A stretch of 64,000 nt of DNA from the NCBI RefSeq assembly GCF_014268495.2, contig NZ_CP077087.1, forward strand, positions 5,103,001 through 5,167,000, given 5' to 3'. The stretch is from Pseudomonas monsensis (lineage in GTDB: Bacteria; Pseudomonadota; Gammaproteobacteria; Pseudomonadales; Pseudomonadaceae). Under the pieces are notes generated by a model. That model ran no database searches. It was not told the DNA's origin and saw only the letters and a program-made list of their open reading frames with translations. Of the stretch, positions 1 to 8,758 are shown piece after piece; position 1 is the first letter of the stretch, and every line of letters begins with the position of its first letter. The translations under genes were made by a program, and so were the position numbers.

Positions 1-745
<745 letters not shown>

Positions 746-853
746 GGTAGTGGTTCGCTTCTCGTAATTCGAAATTCGGTGGAGATCCCGCCGCACTCAA
801 GCATTGTGCGACATGTAGAAACTCACGCGTGTCGTTCGACCTGGGCCTGAACC

Positions 854-1075
854 CTAGTCAGATTTGTCGCCACCGGCCAGATTCTTCTTGGCGCCGGTCT
901 TGAAATCGGTTTCGTACCAACCGCTGCCGCTGAGGCGAAAGCCTGGCATGGACAGCTGTTTCCGGAGCTCTGGCGCCTGGCAGGCAGGGCAGTCGACCAG
1001 CGGTGCCTCGCTGATCTTTTGAATGGCTTCCAACTGATGACCACAGGAAGCACATTGGTAATCGTACATCGGCAT
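854..1075 (-). CDS. FmdB-family zinc-ribbon protein
   Basis: Small 73-residue protein of the FmdB/CxxC_CxxC_SSSS family. It starts MPMYDYQCASCGH and has two CxxC knuckles (Cys near residues 8 and 11, and near 29 and 32) expected to bind one zinc ion. The C-terminal tail (YETDFKTGAKKNLAGGDKSD) is the usual flexible end in proteobacterial members. The molecular role of the family is not established; the name comes from a putative regulator of formamidase. It lies directly upstream of aspS on the same strand and is probably co-transcribed with it. Confidence 0.9.
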   Translation of the reverse strand: MPMYDYQCASCGHQLEAIQKISEAPLVDCPACQAPELRKQLSMPGFRLSGSGWYETDFKTGAKKNLAGGDKSD

Positions 1076-1150
1076 GGGGGTGTCTCGGCGATCAGATTGC
1101 CACCGCGCGCAGGGCTTTGCGGCGAAAGAGCGGGATTATATCCATTAAAT

Positions 1151-1184
1151 GCGGCCTGTGCAGCCGTAAGACTGCACAGGCCGC
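1151..1184 (-). terminator. Hairpin downstream of the RHH gene
   Basis: A perfect 13-base inverted repeat (GCGGCCTGTGCAG and its complement) with an 8-base loop lies 24 bases after the stop codon of the ribbon-helix-helix gene. Read on the minus strand it is followed by an A/T-rich stretch (ATTTAATGGATATAA) rather than a clean T run. It is a plausible but not classical terminator separating that gene from fmdB-aspS. Confidence 0.55.
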
Positions 1185-1207
1185 GACCTTACTGACGACC
1201 GCCGTTT

Positions 1208-1546
1208 TCAAAGCGCAATGGCGGGCGCCTTCTCCTTGGCGCCGTTCATCACGCACACGACCCGAACCAGTGCACTGAAGTTTTTCACCCCCCCGTGACG
1301 CAATTGCACTTCGCGATCGACGCGGGACAACAGTGAACTGACCGAACAACGATTGTCGGCGGCCATCTGGCCGAGGATGTTCCAGTAGACCTGCTCCAGT
1401 CTCAGGCAGGTCGCATAACCATTCAAACGAACGGACCGGGATAACGGCCGGATCAATGACATGTCGAATTCATTGACGAACGAATCGACTCTCAACGCAT
1501 GAGGCACGCCAGTATGGCTGTCGCCTCGCCTGTCTCCATCTAACAT
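1208..1546 (-). CDS. Ribbon-helix-helix domain protein
   Basis: 112-residue protein. From about residue 37 it matches the RHH_4-type ribbon-helix-helix domain: the segment SRSVRLNGYATCLRLEQVYWNIL followed by a helix around SVSSLLSRVDREV. Such proteins are predicted DNA-binding regulators that act as dimers. The first 30 residues are not conserved-looking and may be flexible. The start at 1546 is supported by AAGGAG about 10 bases upstream. The gene stands alone, with a hairpin after it and the Dps gene 186 bases upstream on the same strand. Its target is unknown. Confidence 0.75.
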   Translation of the reverse strand: MLDGDRRGDSHTGVPHALRVDSFVNEFDMSLIRPLSRSVRLNGYATCLRLEQVYWNILGQMAADNRCSVSSLLSRVDREVQLRHGGVKNFSALVRVVCVMNGAKEKAPAIAL

Positions 1547-1732
1547 ATCGGTGACACTCCTTTGTCATCTCTGCCTGTTGTGAAAGTCACTCCCTGTGGC
1601 CCTCATAAAAGCGCAGACGCAAAGTTATATCCAGATGACTTATTGACCATCAACGTAGGATAAGCCAACGACAGCAGTAAGATTGCGGACAGCGCGCGAG
1701 CAACCCTCAGGCCTGCCCGCGCGCGCCGTCGG

Positions 1733-2203
1733 TCAGGCCTCGAGCAAGGCGCGCAACATCCATGCAGTTTTCTCATGCACTTGCATACGCTGGGTCAACA
1801 AGTCGGCCGTCGGCTCGTCGCTGACCTTGTCCAGCAGCGGGAAAATGCCACGCGCGGTACGGGTCACGGCTTCCTGCCCCTCGACCAGTTGTTTGATCAT
1901 GGCCTCCGCGCTCGGGACCCCCTCCTCCTCCTTGATAGAAGAAAGACGTGCGTAAGTGGCATAGGCGCCCGGCGCCGGGAACCCCAGGGCCCGGATACGC
2001 TCGGCGATCAAGTCCACGGCCAGCGCCAGTTCGTTGTATTGCTCTTCGAACATCAAATGCAGCGTACGGAACATGGGACCGGTCACGTTCCAGTGGAAGT
2101 TATGGGTTTTCAGATACAGCACGTAGGTGTCCGACAGCAGACGCGACAGCCCCTCAACGATGGACTTGCGATCCTCTTCACTGATACCGATATCGATTGC
2201 CAT
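1733..2203 (-). CDS. Dps-like ferritin / DNA-protecting protein
   Basis: 156-residue Dps-family protein. Dps dodecamers oxidise and store iron and protect DNA in starvation or oxidative stress. The ferroxidase signature is visible: KTHNFHWNVTGPMFRTLHLMFEEQYNEL at about residues 33-60, carrying the conserved His, Asp/Glu and Trp positions. The C-terminus is MQVHEKTAWMLRALLEA. A strong Shine-Dalgarno, TAGGAGG, lies 5 bases before the ATG. The gene is divergent from the cold-shock gene; the same neighbours (aspS on one side, cold-shock protein on the other) occur in P. aeruginosa as I recall it. Confidence 0.93.
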   Translation of the reverse strand: MAIDIGISEEDRKSIVEGLSRLLSDTYVLYLKTHNFHWNVTGPMFRTLHLMFEEQYNELALAVDLIAERIRALGFPAPGAYATYARLSSIKEEEGVPSAEAMIKQLVEGQEAVTRTARGIFPLLDKVSDEPTADLLTQRMQVHEKTAWMLRALLEA

Positions 2204-2516
2204 GTTTACCTCCTAACGGCGATTGAATTCATCCAACAGGTGCAGACCCACTCTAGCAAGGCTATTGACAGCCCGCAGCCCTGATCGGGTGCACAGCCTG
2301 CGACAAATCGACCGTCGCCATGCCGCTGGCCGGGCTGATTTGAGTAGCCGCAGGCTTTGCTGTTAAATAGGCAGTGTGTCGCCACGCCCCATTTTTCGGG
2401 GCGTGGCGCATAGGCTGATGCCGTGTACGTGCCTACCGCCTCTTTATTTTGTTCGAAGCGAACCGTGCGCCTTCAGCTCTTCCTTGTGAGCCGTCATAAA
2501 ACGTGAGCCAATCAAA
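2204..2516. other. Divergent intergenic region with a strong hairpin
   Basis: This 313-base stretch separates the divergent Dps and cold-shock genes and should carry both promoters. At 2381-2407 there is a perfect 10-base GC stem (GCCACGCCCC / GGGGCGTGGC) with a 7-base loop. It lies about 110 bases before the cold-shock start and has no T run after it on the plus strand. I could not pick a convincing -35/-10 pair with confidence. No coding potential is evident. Confidence 0.6.
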
Positions 2517-3119
2517 ATGTTGAAAATCGTCCACCTGCTAATGGGCGCAGCGGCATTGCTGCTGTCGTTCATCCCTAGCTTGAAATCCGAAGCTGTTCCC
2601 TACCTGCAACAACCCGATGCACTTTACCTGGCCTTTTTCGGCCTGCTGAACCTGCTTCTCGCCCCAGTGATCCCGTACTGGAACAAGGGCCCGCGTCAGC
2701 ATCTGCAAAACCTGGTCAGCGCGCTTCTGATCCTGACCGTCGTCCTGCAAACGCTGACCCTGATCGCGCCGATGCCTGTCATCGCCGGCCAGCCAGCCGT
2801 GCTGTTCAGCCTGGCGATTGCCCTGGTGGCCGTGATCCTGCACCTGGCCGTCAGCTTCTATAAGTCTTCACCTGCCGCCGCGCCAACCAGCTACGACATG
2901 AGCAACCGCGATACCGGCACCGTCAAGTGGTTCAACACTTCCAAAGGCTTCGGCTTTATCTCCCGGGATTCCGGCGATGATATTTTCGTGCACTTTCGCG
3001 CCATCCGTGGCGAAGGCCACCGCGTTCTGGTCGAAGGCCAGCGCGTGGAGTTCTCGGTGATGAACCGGGACAAGGGTCTGCAAGCCGAAGACGTGATCGC
3101 CGCTCTGCCGCGTCGCTGA
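2517..3119 (+). CDS. Cold-shock domain protein with N-terminal membrane region
   Basis: 200-residue protein in two parts. Residues 1-120 are hydrophobic, with about four likely membrane helices (around 5-21, 38-55, 66-88 and 95-117). Residues 130-198 form a complete cold-shock domain, with the RNP-1-like KGFGFI and RNP-2-like DIFVHF nucleic-acid binding motifs. The domain alone would be a normal free Csp of about 70 residues. An internal ATG at 2898 could in principle produce it, but I see no good ribosome site there. The tethered form suggests RNA or DNA binding at the inner membrane. It is followed by a strong terminator. The fusion appears in frame and intact. Confidence 0.88.
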   Translation: MLKIVHLLMGAAALLLSFIPSLKSEAVPYLQQPDALYLAFFGLLNLLLAPVIPYWNKGPRQHLQNLVSALLILTVVLQTLTLIAPMPVIAGQPAVLFSLAIALVAVILHLAVSFYKSSPAAAPTSYDMSNRDTGTVKWFNTSKGFGFISRDSGDDIFVHFRAIRGEGHRVLVEGQRVEFSVMNRDKGLQAEDVIAALPRR

Positions 3120-3126
3120 TCCAAAG

Positions 3127-3169
3127 CAAAAAAACCGCGAACAGCCTGAGCTGTGCGCGGTTTTTTTTA
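3127..3169 (+). terminator. Rho-independent terminator of the cold-shock gene
   Basis: The stem AAAACCGCG-ACAG pairs with CTGT-CGCGGTTTT around a short loop and is followed by eight T residues. It starts 7 bases after the stop codon. The A-rich left flank may let it also serve the converging slyX transcript. Confidence 0.93.
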
Positions 3170-3191
3170 TGCCTGGAGAAAAGCTCCCGGC

Positions 3192-3398
3192 TCAATAGTG
3201 TGGCGGCGGCGCCTCTTCCTCGAACGATTCGAACTGCCCGACCATCTCCTCCTGACGCTTGAGCAATGCGGCCATCTGCAATTGCAGCCGCTCGACTACC
3301 CGCTGCTGTGCCACCAGGACGTCGTTCAACGCCTGAATGGTGTCATCCTGAAAGGCCAGACGGCTTTCCAGATCGGTAACGCGTTGTTCCAGGCTCAT
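3192..3398 (-). CDS. slyX: SlyX family protein
   Basis: 68-residue SlyX protein: a short coiled coil (heptad pattern from MSLEQRVTDLESRLAFQDDT through the Gln/Leu-rich middle) ending in the acidic, Pro-rich tail EEEAPPPHY typical of the family. The function is unknown; the name comes from its position next to slyD in E. coli. Its start lies 3 bases after the stop of the upstream HIT gene, so the two form an operon. It converges on the cold-shock gene. Confidence 0.93.
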   Translation of the reverse strand: MSLEQRVTDLESRLAFQDDTIQALNDVLVAQQRVVERLQLQMAALLKRQEEMVGQFESFEEEAPPPHY

Positions 3399-3401
3399 GA
3401 T

Positions 3402-3827
3402 TCAGCCCTCCAGAAACGTGAAATCTTCGGTCAGCACCAGGCGCAGGCGCTCGCGAATCGCGGCCACCTGCCCGGCGCTGTAAGGTCTGGCCGGGTGCTT
3501 GCCCCAGACCGGCGCCGGCCATGCGGCGTCGTCGCGCTTACGCACAATCACATGCATGTGCAACTGACTGACGACGTTCCCCAGGGTCGCCACGTTCAGC
3601 TTGTCGGCGTCGAACGAATCCTTGAGCAACTCGGCCAGCGTGGTGGTTTCCTGCCACAGCTGCTGCTGGTCGGCGACATCCAACTGAAACAACTCGCTGA
3701 TATCGTCGCGACGAGGCACCAGGATGAACCACGGGTAGTTGGCGTCATTGGACAGCAGCAGCCGGCACAGCGGAAAGTCACCGATGACCAGCGTGTCCTG
3801 TTGAAGTCGTGAATCTAAAGCAAACAC
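3402..3827 (-). CDS. HIT-family nucleotide hydrolase/transferase
   Basis: 141-residue histidine-triad protein. The HIT loop is readable as QLHMHVIVRKRDD, an HxHxH-type motif with some replacement at the last His. The middle part, PLCRLLLSNDANYPWFILVPRR, is typical of proteobacterial HIT members. I place the start at a GTG (VFALDSRLQQD) because GGGAG lies 8 bases upstream and homologues begin at this point; the frame stays open upstream to 4028, but that part looks non-coding. HIT proteins act on nucleoside phosphoramidates or dinucleotides; the substrate is not known here. It is co-transcribed with slyX. Confidence 0.85.
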   Translation of the reverse strand: MFALDSRLQQDTLVIGDFPLCRLLLSNDANYPWFILVPRRDDISELFQLDVADQQQLWQETTTLAELLKDSFDADKLNVATLGNVVSQLHMHVIVRKRDDAAWPAPVWGKHPARPYSAGQVAAIRERLRLVLTEDFTFLEG

Positions 3828-4719
3828 TGCGCGCACTCCCGGCTGATCGACATTATTCAGCTTAGCGGCCCTTCTCGCGAAAGACGCACCAAGCGACAGG
3901 ACGGCAGCATACCTGCGAATGCGCCGACCTTCACGAAGGCTGTGATCGCGAGCGCTGCGCCCGCCCCGGCATGGAACATTTATCGAGACCGCGCACCAGT
4001 ACAGCACCCATATCGGTTTCAGAAGCAAGGAAATGGCTGAAAACCCCTGATGCGCTCAGCCTCCAGCCCGATCTCAACTGTATGAATCCGGAACAGCTGT
4101 AAAATTTTTTGCACCAAAACCGCACAGTGCGTCTACGCTGAGTGCGTCGGGTATCCGCCAAATACTCACTGGCGGGGTGAACCGGTAACGTTTTTGGTTG
4201 TCACGCGCACTTTACGGTGCGGCAACACCATAGAAGCAAAGGCGTCAAGCACTGAAAAAATCGGGCTTGAAGCCTAGGTTTCACAAGGTTTTCACATACT
4301 CAAGCGGGTGTTCAGAAAAATAACCGCAGCAAAATTGCGGTTTGTGCACGCTTGTTGCATTCATACCCATATGGACTATAAGCGCACCACTGGAAGTGGA
4401 TGCCTTAAGCCCCATAAGAACAGTGGCAGGGTTGCCCGATGGAGATTCAAGTGTTTTGCCAGGGACTCTTTTTTACCGATGCTGAAGGCAAAAAAACAGC
4501 GAGAAAGTTGTCAGTCCGGCTGCGTAGGTACTGTGAATTTGCGACATCCACCACGCCATCTGCGACAACGTCGTAAAGATGCTGAAAGGTTGGATCAGCA
4601 AGTATCGCCAACATTGTCGGCGTGATATAAGTTTGCGCCGACACAAAAAGAAAGAGCCGCCCAGATAATAAAACAGGTGGGACGGCAGTACTCTTCTAAA
4701 ACCAAAGGAGCAAATCACG
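3828..4719. other. Long leader region before oprD
   Basis: About 890 bases with no convincing gene. Short open frames occur on both strands but lack ribosome sites and family features. At about 4322-4344 a small hairpin (ACCGCA / TGCGGT around AAAATT-like loop sequence) is followed by TTTG. The stretch is more A/T-rich than its surroundings from about 4080 onward. The OprD Shine-Dalgarno, AAAGGAG, lies at the end. It presumably holds the oprD promoter and a long regulated leader; an sRNA cannot be excluded. Confidence 0.5.
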
Positions 4720-6069
4720 ATGCGCGTGATGAAGTGGAGCATGATCGCACTGGCAGTTGCAGCAGCAGCCAGTACTCAAGTGGCTACGGCCGCCCCGTTT
4801 GTTAGTGACCAGGCAGAAGCCAAAGGTTTCGTTGAAGACGCGAAACTCACCGAGACGTTGAAGAACTACTACTTCAACCGCGACAACAAGAACGGTGGCC
4901 ACGATCAGAAAGACTGGACCCAGGGCTTCCTCGGCAATTTCACTTCCGGCTACACCCAAGGCACCGTAGGCGTCGGTATCGATGCATTCGGTTACCTGGC
5001 GGTCAAACTGGATGGCGGTGATGGTACTTCCGGCACCGGCAACATGAGCCGTAGCGACACCGTCAAGGCCAACGGTTATGCGCACGACGTTAACGACAGC
5101 CAAGGCAAAGCCGGCGCAGCCGTTAAATTCCGTATTTCCAAAACCGAGTTGAAAATCGGCGACCAGCAGCCAAGCACGGCTCCTGTGTTCGCAGTTGGCG
5201 GCTCGCGTGTTATTCCGCAATCTGCCAGTGGCTTCCAGTTGCAGAGCAGCGAAGTCAAAGACCTTGACCTCGAAGCCGGTCACTTCTACTCGGCGACCAG
5301 CCAGGACAAAAACGCCCGTAACGGCGGCTTGTACGCTAACTACGCTGGCGTTGAAGCCAAGTCCATCGACTACTTTGGCGGCAAGTACGGCATCACTGAA
5401 AACCTGACTGCTTCGCTCTACGGCGCCAAGCTGGAAGACATCTGGAACCAGTACTACGCGAACGTGAACCTCACCACGCCATTCGGTGGTGACACTTCGC
5501 TGAACACTGACTTCAACATCTACCGCACCACCGACACCGGCAGCGCCAAAGCGGGCGACATCAGCAACACCGCCTTCTCGCTGGCAACCGCCCTGTCGTT
5601 CCTGAAGGCACATACCTTCACCCTGGGCTTCCAGAAGGTCAACGGCGACACCCCGTTCGACTACGTCGGTGTGGGCAAGAACAACCGTGGTGGCGACTCG
5701 ATCTTCCTCGCCAACTCTATCCAGTACTCTGACTTCAACGCTCCAGGCGAGAAATCCCTGCAAGCTCGTTACGACCTGAAAATGGCCGAGTACGGCGTTC
5801 CTGGTCTGAGCTTCATGGTTCGTTACGTTAAAGGTTGGGATATCGACGGTACCCACACCCCAGCGGGTAGCGCTTACACCGGTCTTTACGGTGAAGACGG
5901 CAAACACCACGAAACCAACTTCGAAGCCAAGTACGTTGTTCAGTCTGGCCCAGCGAAAGATCTGTCGTTCCGCATCCGTCAAGCCTGGCACGTTGCTAAC
6001 GCTGATGAAGGCGAAGGTGATGTCAAAGAGTTCCGCCTGATCACCGAATACCCACTGAACATCCTGTAA
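4720..6069 (+). CDS. oprD: OprD-family outer-membrane porin
   Basis: 449-residue 18-stranded substrate-specific porin of the outer membrane. OprD proteins take up basic amino acids and small peptides, and in P. aeruginosa admit carbapenems. It has a Sec signal peptide (about residues 1-24, MKWSMIALAVAAAAS core, cleaved near ATA-APF). The family hallmarks are present: FVSDQAEAKGFVEDAKL at the mature start, NYYFNR, DWTQGF, the SQQ-like GFQLQSSEVKDLDLEAGHF and the terminal EFRLITEYPLNIL. The last residue is Leu rather than aromatic, as in OprD itself. The opening MRVMKWS and the position beside slyX and the HIT gene match the P. aeruginosa oprD locus as I remember it. Paralogues such as OprE/OprQ are the alternative. 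Confidence 0.9.
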   Translation: MRVMKWSMIALAVAAAASTQVATAAPFVSDQAEAKGFVEDAKLTETLKNYYFNRDNKNGGHDQKDWTQGFLGNFTSGYTQGTVGVGIDAFGYLAVKLDGGDGTSGTGNMSRSDTVKANGYAHDVNDSQGKAGAAVKFRISKTELKIGDQQPSTAPVFAVGGSRVIPQSASGFQLQSSEVKDLDLEAGHFYSATSQDKNARNGGLYANYAGVEAKSIDYFGGKYGITENLTASLYGAKLEDIWNQYYANVNLTTPFGGDTSLNTDFNIYRTTDTGSAKAGDISNTAFSLATALSFLKAHTFTLGFQKVNGDTPFDYVGVGKNNRGGDSIFLANSIQYSDFNAPGEKSLQARYDLKMAEYGVPGLSFMVRYVKGWDIDGTHTPAGSAYTGLYGEDGKHHETNFEAKYVVQSGPAKDLSFRIRQAWHVANADEGEGDVKEFRLITEYPLNIL

Positions 6070-6093
6070 TTGTCAGTGGTTAGTTTGGAAGCA

Positions 6094-6129
6094 TAAAAAA
6101 AGGCCCATCTTGCGATGGGCCTTTTTTAT
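6094..6129 (+). terminator. Terminator of oprD
   Basis: The stem AAGGCCCATC / GATGGGCCTT with a 4-base loop is followed by TTTTTATT. The A run on its left means it can also work toward the converging mscS gene. Confidence 0.93.
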
Positions 6130-6187
6130 TGCCTGTCACTTGTCATAGTTGCCTGACCGATAAGTCAGGCAATTAATTAGCAACCTA

Positions 6188-7030
6188 TCATTGTGTTGCC
6201 GATTCCTGTACCACGCGGATCACGCGTTGCGGAAAAGGAATATCAATGCCGGCAGTCTTTAAACGATCACGCGACTGTTCGTTAAACATGAACAGCACAT
6301 CCCAGTAGTCTGCGGTTTTCACCCAGACACGCAGGGATACAGTGATCGAACTGTCACCCAGTGTCGAAATCACGGCTTGCGGCGCAGGATCCTGCAGCAC
6401 ACGCTCATCTTTGGCCAGATCCAGCAGCACCTGACGGGCCTTTTGCAGATCGGCTTCGTAATCGACACCCACATCGAACACCACTTTGCGGGTTGGCTGA
6501 CGATTGGTGTTGGTGATGATGCCGTTCGACAGGTTGCCATTCGGCACGATGATGGTCTTGTTGTCGCCGGTACGCAGCACGGTGTGGAAAATCTGGATGC
6601 TGTCGACCGTACCCGACACGCCCTGCGCTTCGATCCAGTCACCGATGCGGAACGGGCGGAACAGCAGAATCAGCACGCCGCCGGCGAAGTTCGCCAGGCT
6701 GCCTTGCAATGCCAGACCGATGGCCAGGCCCGCCGCACCAATCGCGGCAACGAACGAGGTGGTTTCAACACCGATCATCGAGGCCACGCTGACGATCAGC
6801 AACACCTTGAGAATGATGTTCGCCAGGCTGCTGATGAAGCCTTGCAGCGCCAAGTCAGCATTGCGCAGGGCCAGCAGACCGCCGAGCTTTTGCGTGACCT
6901 TGTTGATCAACCACCAGCCGATCGCCAGGGTAATCACCGCCAGCAACACGCGGCTGCCGTATTCCATGATCATCGGAATCCACGCTTGGGATGCCTTGAC
7001 CAGGTTGTCTACCTCAGCATTCAAATCCAT
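6188..7030 (-). CDS. mscS: Small-conductance mechanosensitive channel
   Basis: 280-residue MscS channel of the inner membrane, which opens on hypo-osmotic shock. There are three N-terminal membrane helices (about residues 20-43, 62-88 and 91-125). The third is the pore helix, rich in Ala/Gly (AAIGAAGLAIGLALQGSLANFAGG). The beta domain follows (RPFRIGDWIEAQGVSGTVDSI) and then the mixed alpha/beta cytoplasmic cage. The length is close to the E. coli protein (286). AGGAGATAG lies before the ATG. It sits downstream of yajQ on the same strand but behind a terminator. Confidence 0.95.
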   Translation of the reverse strand: MDLNAEVDNLVKASQAWIPMIMEYGSRVLLAVITLAIGWWLINKVTQKLGGLLALRNADLALQGFISSLANIILKVLLIVSVASMIGVETTSFVAAIGAAGLAIGLALQGSLANFAGGVLILLFRPFRIGDWIEAQGVSGTVDSIQIFHTVLRTGDNKTIIVPNGNLSNGIITNTNRQPTRKVVFDVGVDYEADLQKARQVLLDLAKDERVLQDPAPQAVISTLGDSSITVSLRVWVKTADYWDVLFMFNEQSRDRLKTAGIDIPFPQRVIRVVQESATQ

Positions 7031-7062
7031 CTTCTATCTCCTGATTTCCGGCTACCCGGCCT

Positions 7063-7117
7063 GAAAAAAATCAACGGCAGAAAGACTGAACCTGTTGGGG
7101 CTCAATCGTTTCTGCCG
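7063..7117 (-). terminator. Terminator of yajQ
   Basis: Read on the minus strand, CGGCAGAAA pairs with TTTCTGCCG around a 25-base loop and is followed by TTGATTTTTTT. It lies between yajQ and mscS, so mscS is probably transcribed on its own. Confidence 0.75.
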
Positions 7118-7169
7118 CTGCTGGGCCCTCGGACGTTGAAAACGCCGAGAGGTTCCCCGACCGGAAAGC

Positions 7170-7655
7170 TTAGTCGCGGAAATTGTTGAATTGCAGTGGC
7201 ATGCCGAATTCCTTGGCACGCAGGGCCGCGATGGCTTCCTGCAGGTCGTCGCGCTTCTTGCCGGTAACACGCACCTGCTCGCCCTGGATGGCGGCCTGGA
7301 CCTTGAGCTTGGCGTCCTTGATGTGCGCGACGATCTTCTTCGCCAGCTCCTTGTCGATGCCTTCCTTGAGGATGGCGTCCTGCTTCATCAGCTTGCCCGA
7401 GGCGTAAGCGTCTTTGACTTCCAGGCACTGCACATCAATCTTGCGCTTGGTCAGGGCCAGCTTCAGGATCTCGATCATCGCTTCCAGCTGGAACCCGGCT
7501 TCAGCGGTCAGGTTGACGGTCAGGTCCTTTTCCTTGAACTCGAAGCTGCCTTTGCCTTTCAGGTCATAACGACGATCGAGTTCCTTCACGGCGTTCTCGA
7601 CCGCGTTGGTCAGCTCGTGTTTGTCCAGTTCGGATACCACGTCGAACGACGGCAT
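7170..7655 (-). CDS. yajQ: YajQ family cyclic-di-GMP/nucleotide-binding protein
   Basis: 161-residue UPF0234/YajQ protein: MPSFDVVSELDKHELTNAVENAVKEL at the start and KVQAAIQGEQVRVTGKKRDDLQ near the end. The family folds as two ferredoxin-like domains. Members in Xanthomonas and Pseudomonas bind cyclic di-GMP and act with a transcription factor; others bind tRNA or phage proteins. The length and both signature regions are intact. It is divergent from the panE-like gene 140 bases away. Confidence 0.95.
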   Translation of the reverse strand: MPSFDVVSELDKHELTNAVENAVKELDRRYDLKGKGSFEFKEKDLTVNLTAEAGFQLEAMIEILKLALTKRKIDVQCLEVKDAYASGKLMKQDAILKEGIDKELAKKIVAHIKDAKLKVQAAIQGEQVRVTGKKRDDLQEAIAALRAKEFGMPLQFNNFRD

Positions 7656-7795
7656 GTAATCTCTCCAATAAAAAGGCGCGCCCGATGTGGATGGAGCGCG
7701 CTTGGCTTGCGGTTAAAATCGGGCTCATTATAACGGGTCTTTTCCCACCGATACGGCGAGCCTTGCATGCCAGTACCTTACCGAGTGAAAAACTG

Positions 7796-8713
7796 ATGTC
7801 CACCCCCTGGCACGTTCTCGGCGCCGGCAGCCTCGGCACGCTATGGGCCACCCGCCTGGCCCGGGCGGGGCTGGCGGTGCGGCTGATCGTGCGTGATGCC
7901 GAGCGTTTGCGCAGCTATAACGCAGCCGGCGGCCTGACGCTGGTCGAACACGGCGAAGCCAACACCTATGCCGTCCCCGCGCAAACGACCGACGACCCAG
8001 AGCCGATCCGCCGCCTGCTCGTGGCGTGCAAGGCATACGACGCCGAAAACGCCGTCGCCGGCCTCGCTTCACGCCTGACAGCCGACGCTGAACTGATCTT
8101 GCTGCAAAACGGCCTCGGCAGTCAGGACGCCGTCGCCAACCGCGTCCCGCAGGCACGCTGCATCAGCGCCTCGAGCACCGAAGGCGCCTTTCGCGACGGC
8201 GACTGGCGGGTGGTGTTTGCCGGTCACGGCTACACCTGGCTCGGCGACGTCGCGCATGCGGTGTCGCCGATCTGGCTGGATGATCTGGACGCGGCGAAAA
8301 TCCCTCATGAGTGGAGCACCGATATCCTCACCCGGCTGTGGCGCAAGCTGGCGCTCAACTGTGCGATCAACCCGCTGACCGTGCTGCATGACTGCCGTAA
8401 CGGTGGATTGCAGGCGCATCACTGTGAAGTCGCTATCCTGTGCGCGGAACTGACCGAGTTACTGCAGCGCTGCGGCCAACCGGCAGCGGCAGACAACCTG
8501 CAACAGGAAGTCGAGCGGGTGATCCTGGCCACCGCGGCCAATTACTCTTCGATGTATCAGGACGTGGCCAGCCGACGCCGTACCGAAATCAGTTATCTAT
8601 TGGGCCACGCCTGCAAAGTTGCCACGCGCCATCAACTGCACTTGCCCCATCTCAATCAGTTGCAAGTGCGCCTGGTCGCTCATCTGCACAGCCTTGGATT
8701 GCCCAGCGACTGA
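7796..8713 (+). CDS. panE: Putative 2-dehydropantoate 2-reductase
   Basis: 305-residue ApbA/PanE-type NADPH-dependent ketopantoate reductase, expected to make pantoate for coenzyme A synthesis. The N-terminal Rossmann motif is HVLGAGSLGTLWATRLARAG (GxGxxG). The C-terminal helical domain has RLWRKLALNCAINPLTVL (catalytic Lys and the conserved Asn) and SSMYQDVASRRRTEISYLLG. The ATG at 7796 is preferred over an ATG 37 codons upstream because the family begins just before the Rossmann motif and GAG-type spacing is better there. The histidine kinase follows 45 bases downstream. Pseudomonads carry several paralogues, so the true substrate is not proven. Confidence 0.85.
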   Translation: MSTPWHVLGAGSLGTLWATRLARAGLAVRLIVRDAERLRSYNAAGGLTLVEHGEANTYAVPAQTTDDPEPIRRLLVACKAYDAENAVAGLASRLTADAELILLQNGLGSQDAVANRVPQARCISASSTEGAFRDGDWRVVFAGHGYTWLGDVAHAVSPIWLDDLDAAKIPHEWSTDILTRLWRKLALNCAINPLTVLHDCRNGGLQAHHCEVAILCAELTELLQRCGQPAAADNLQQEVERVILATAANYSSMYQDVASRRRTEISYLLGHACKVATRHQLHLPHLNQLQVRLVAHLHSLGLPSD

Positions 8714-8758
8714 GCACCCGCTACGCTGACCGCTTGTTCCTTTGCTGCGATTACTCTG

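Noticed and set aside
4308..4644. Two small overlapping open frames before oprD
   Set aside because: Neither has a ribosome site, a conserved pattern or a hydrophobic or charged profile typical of a real small protein.
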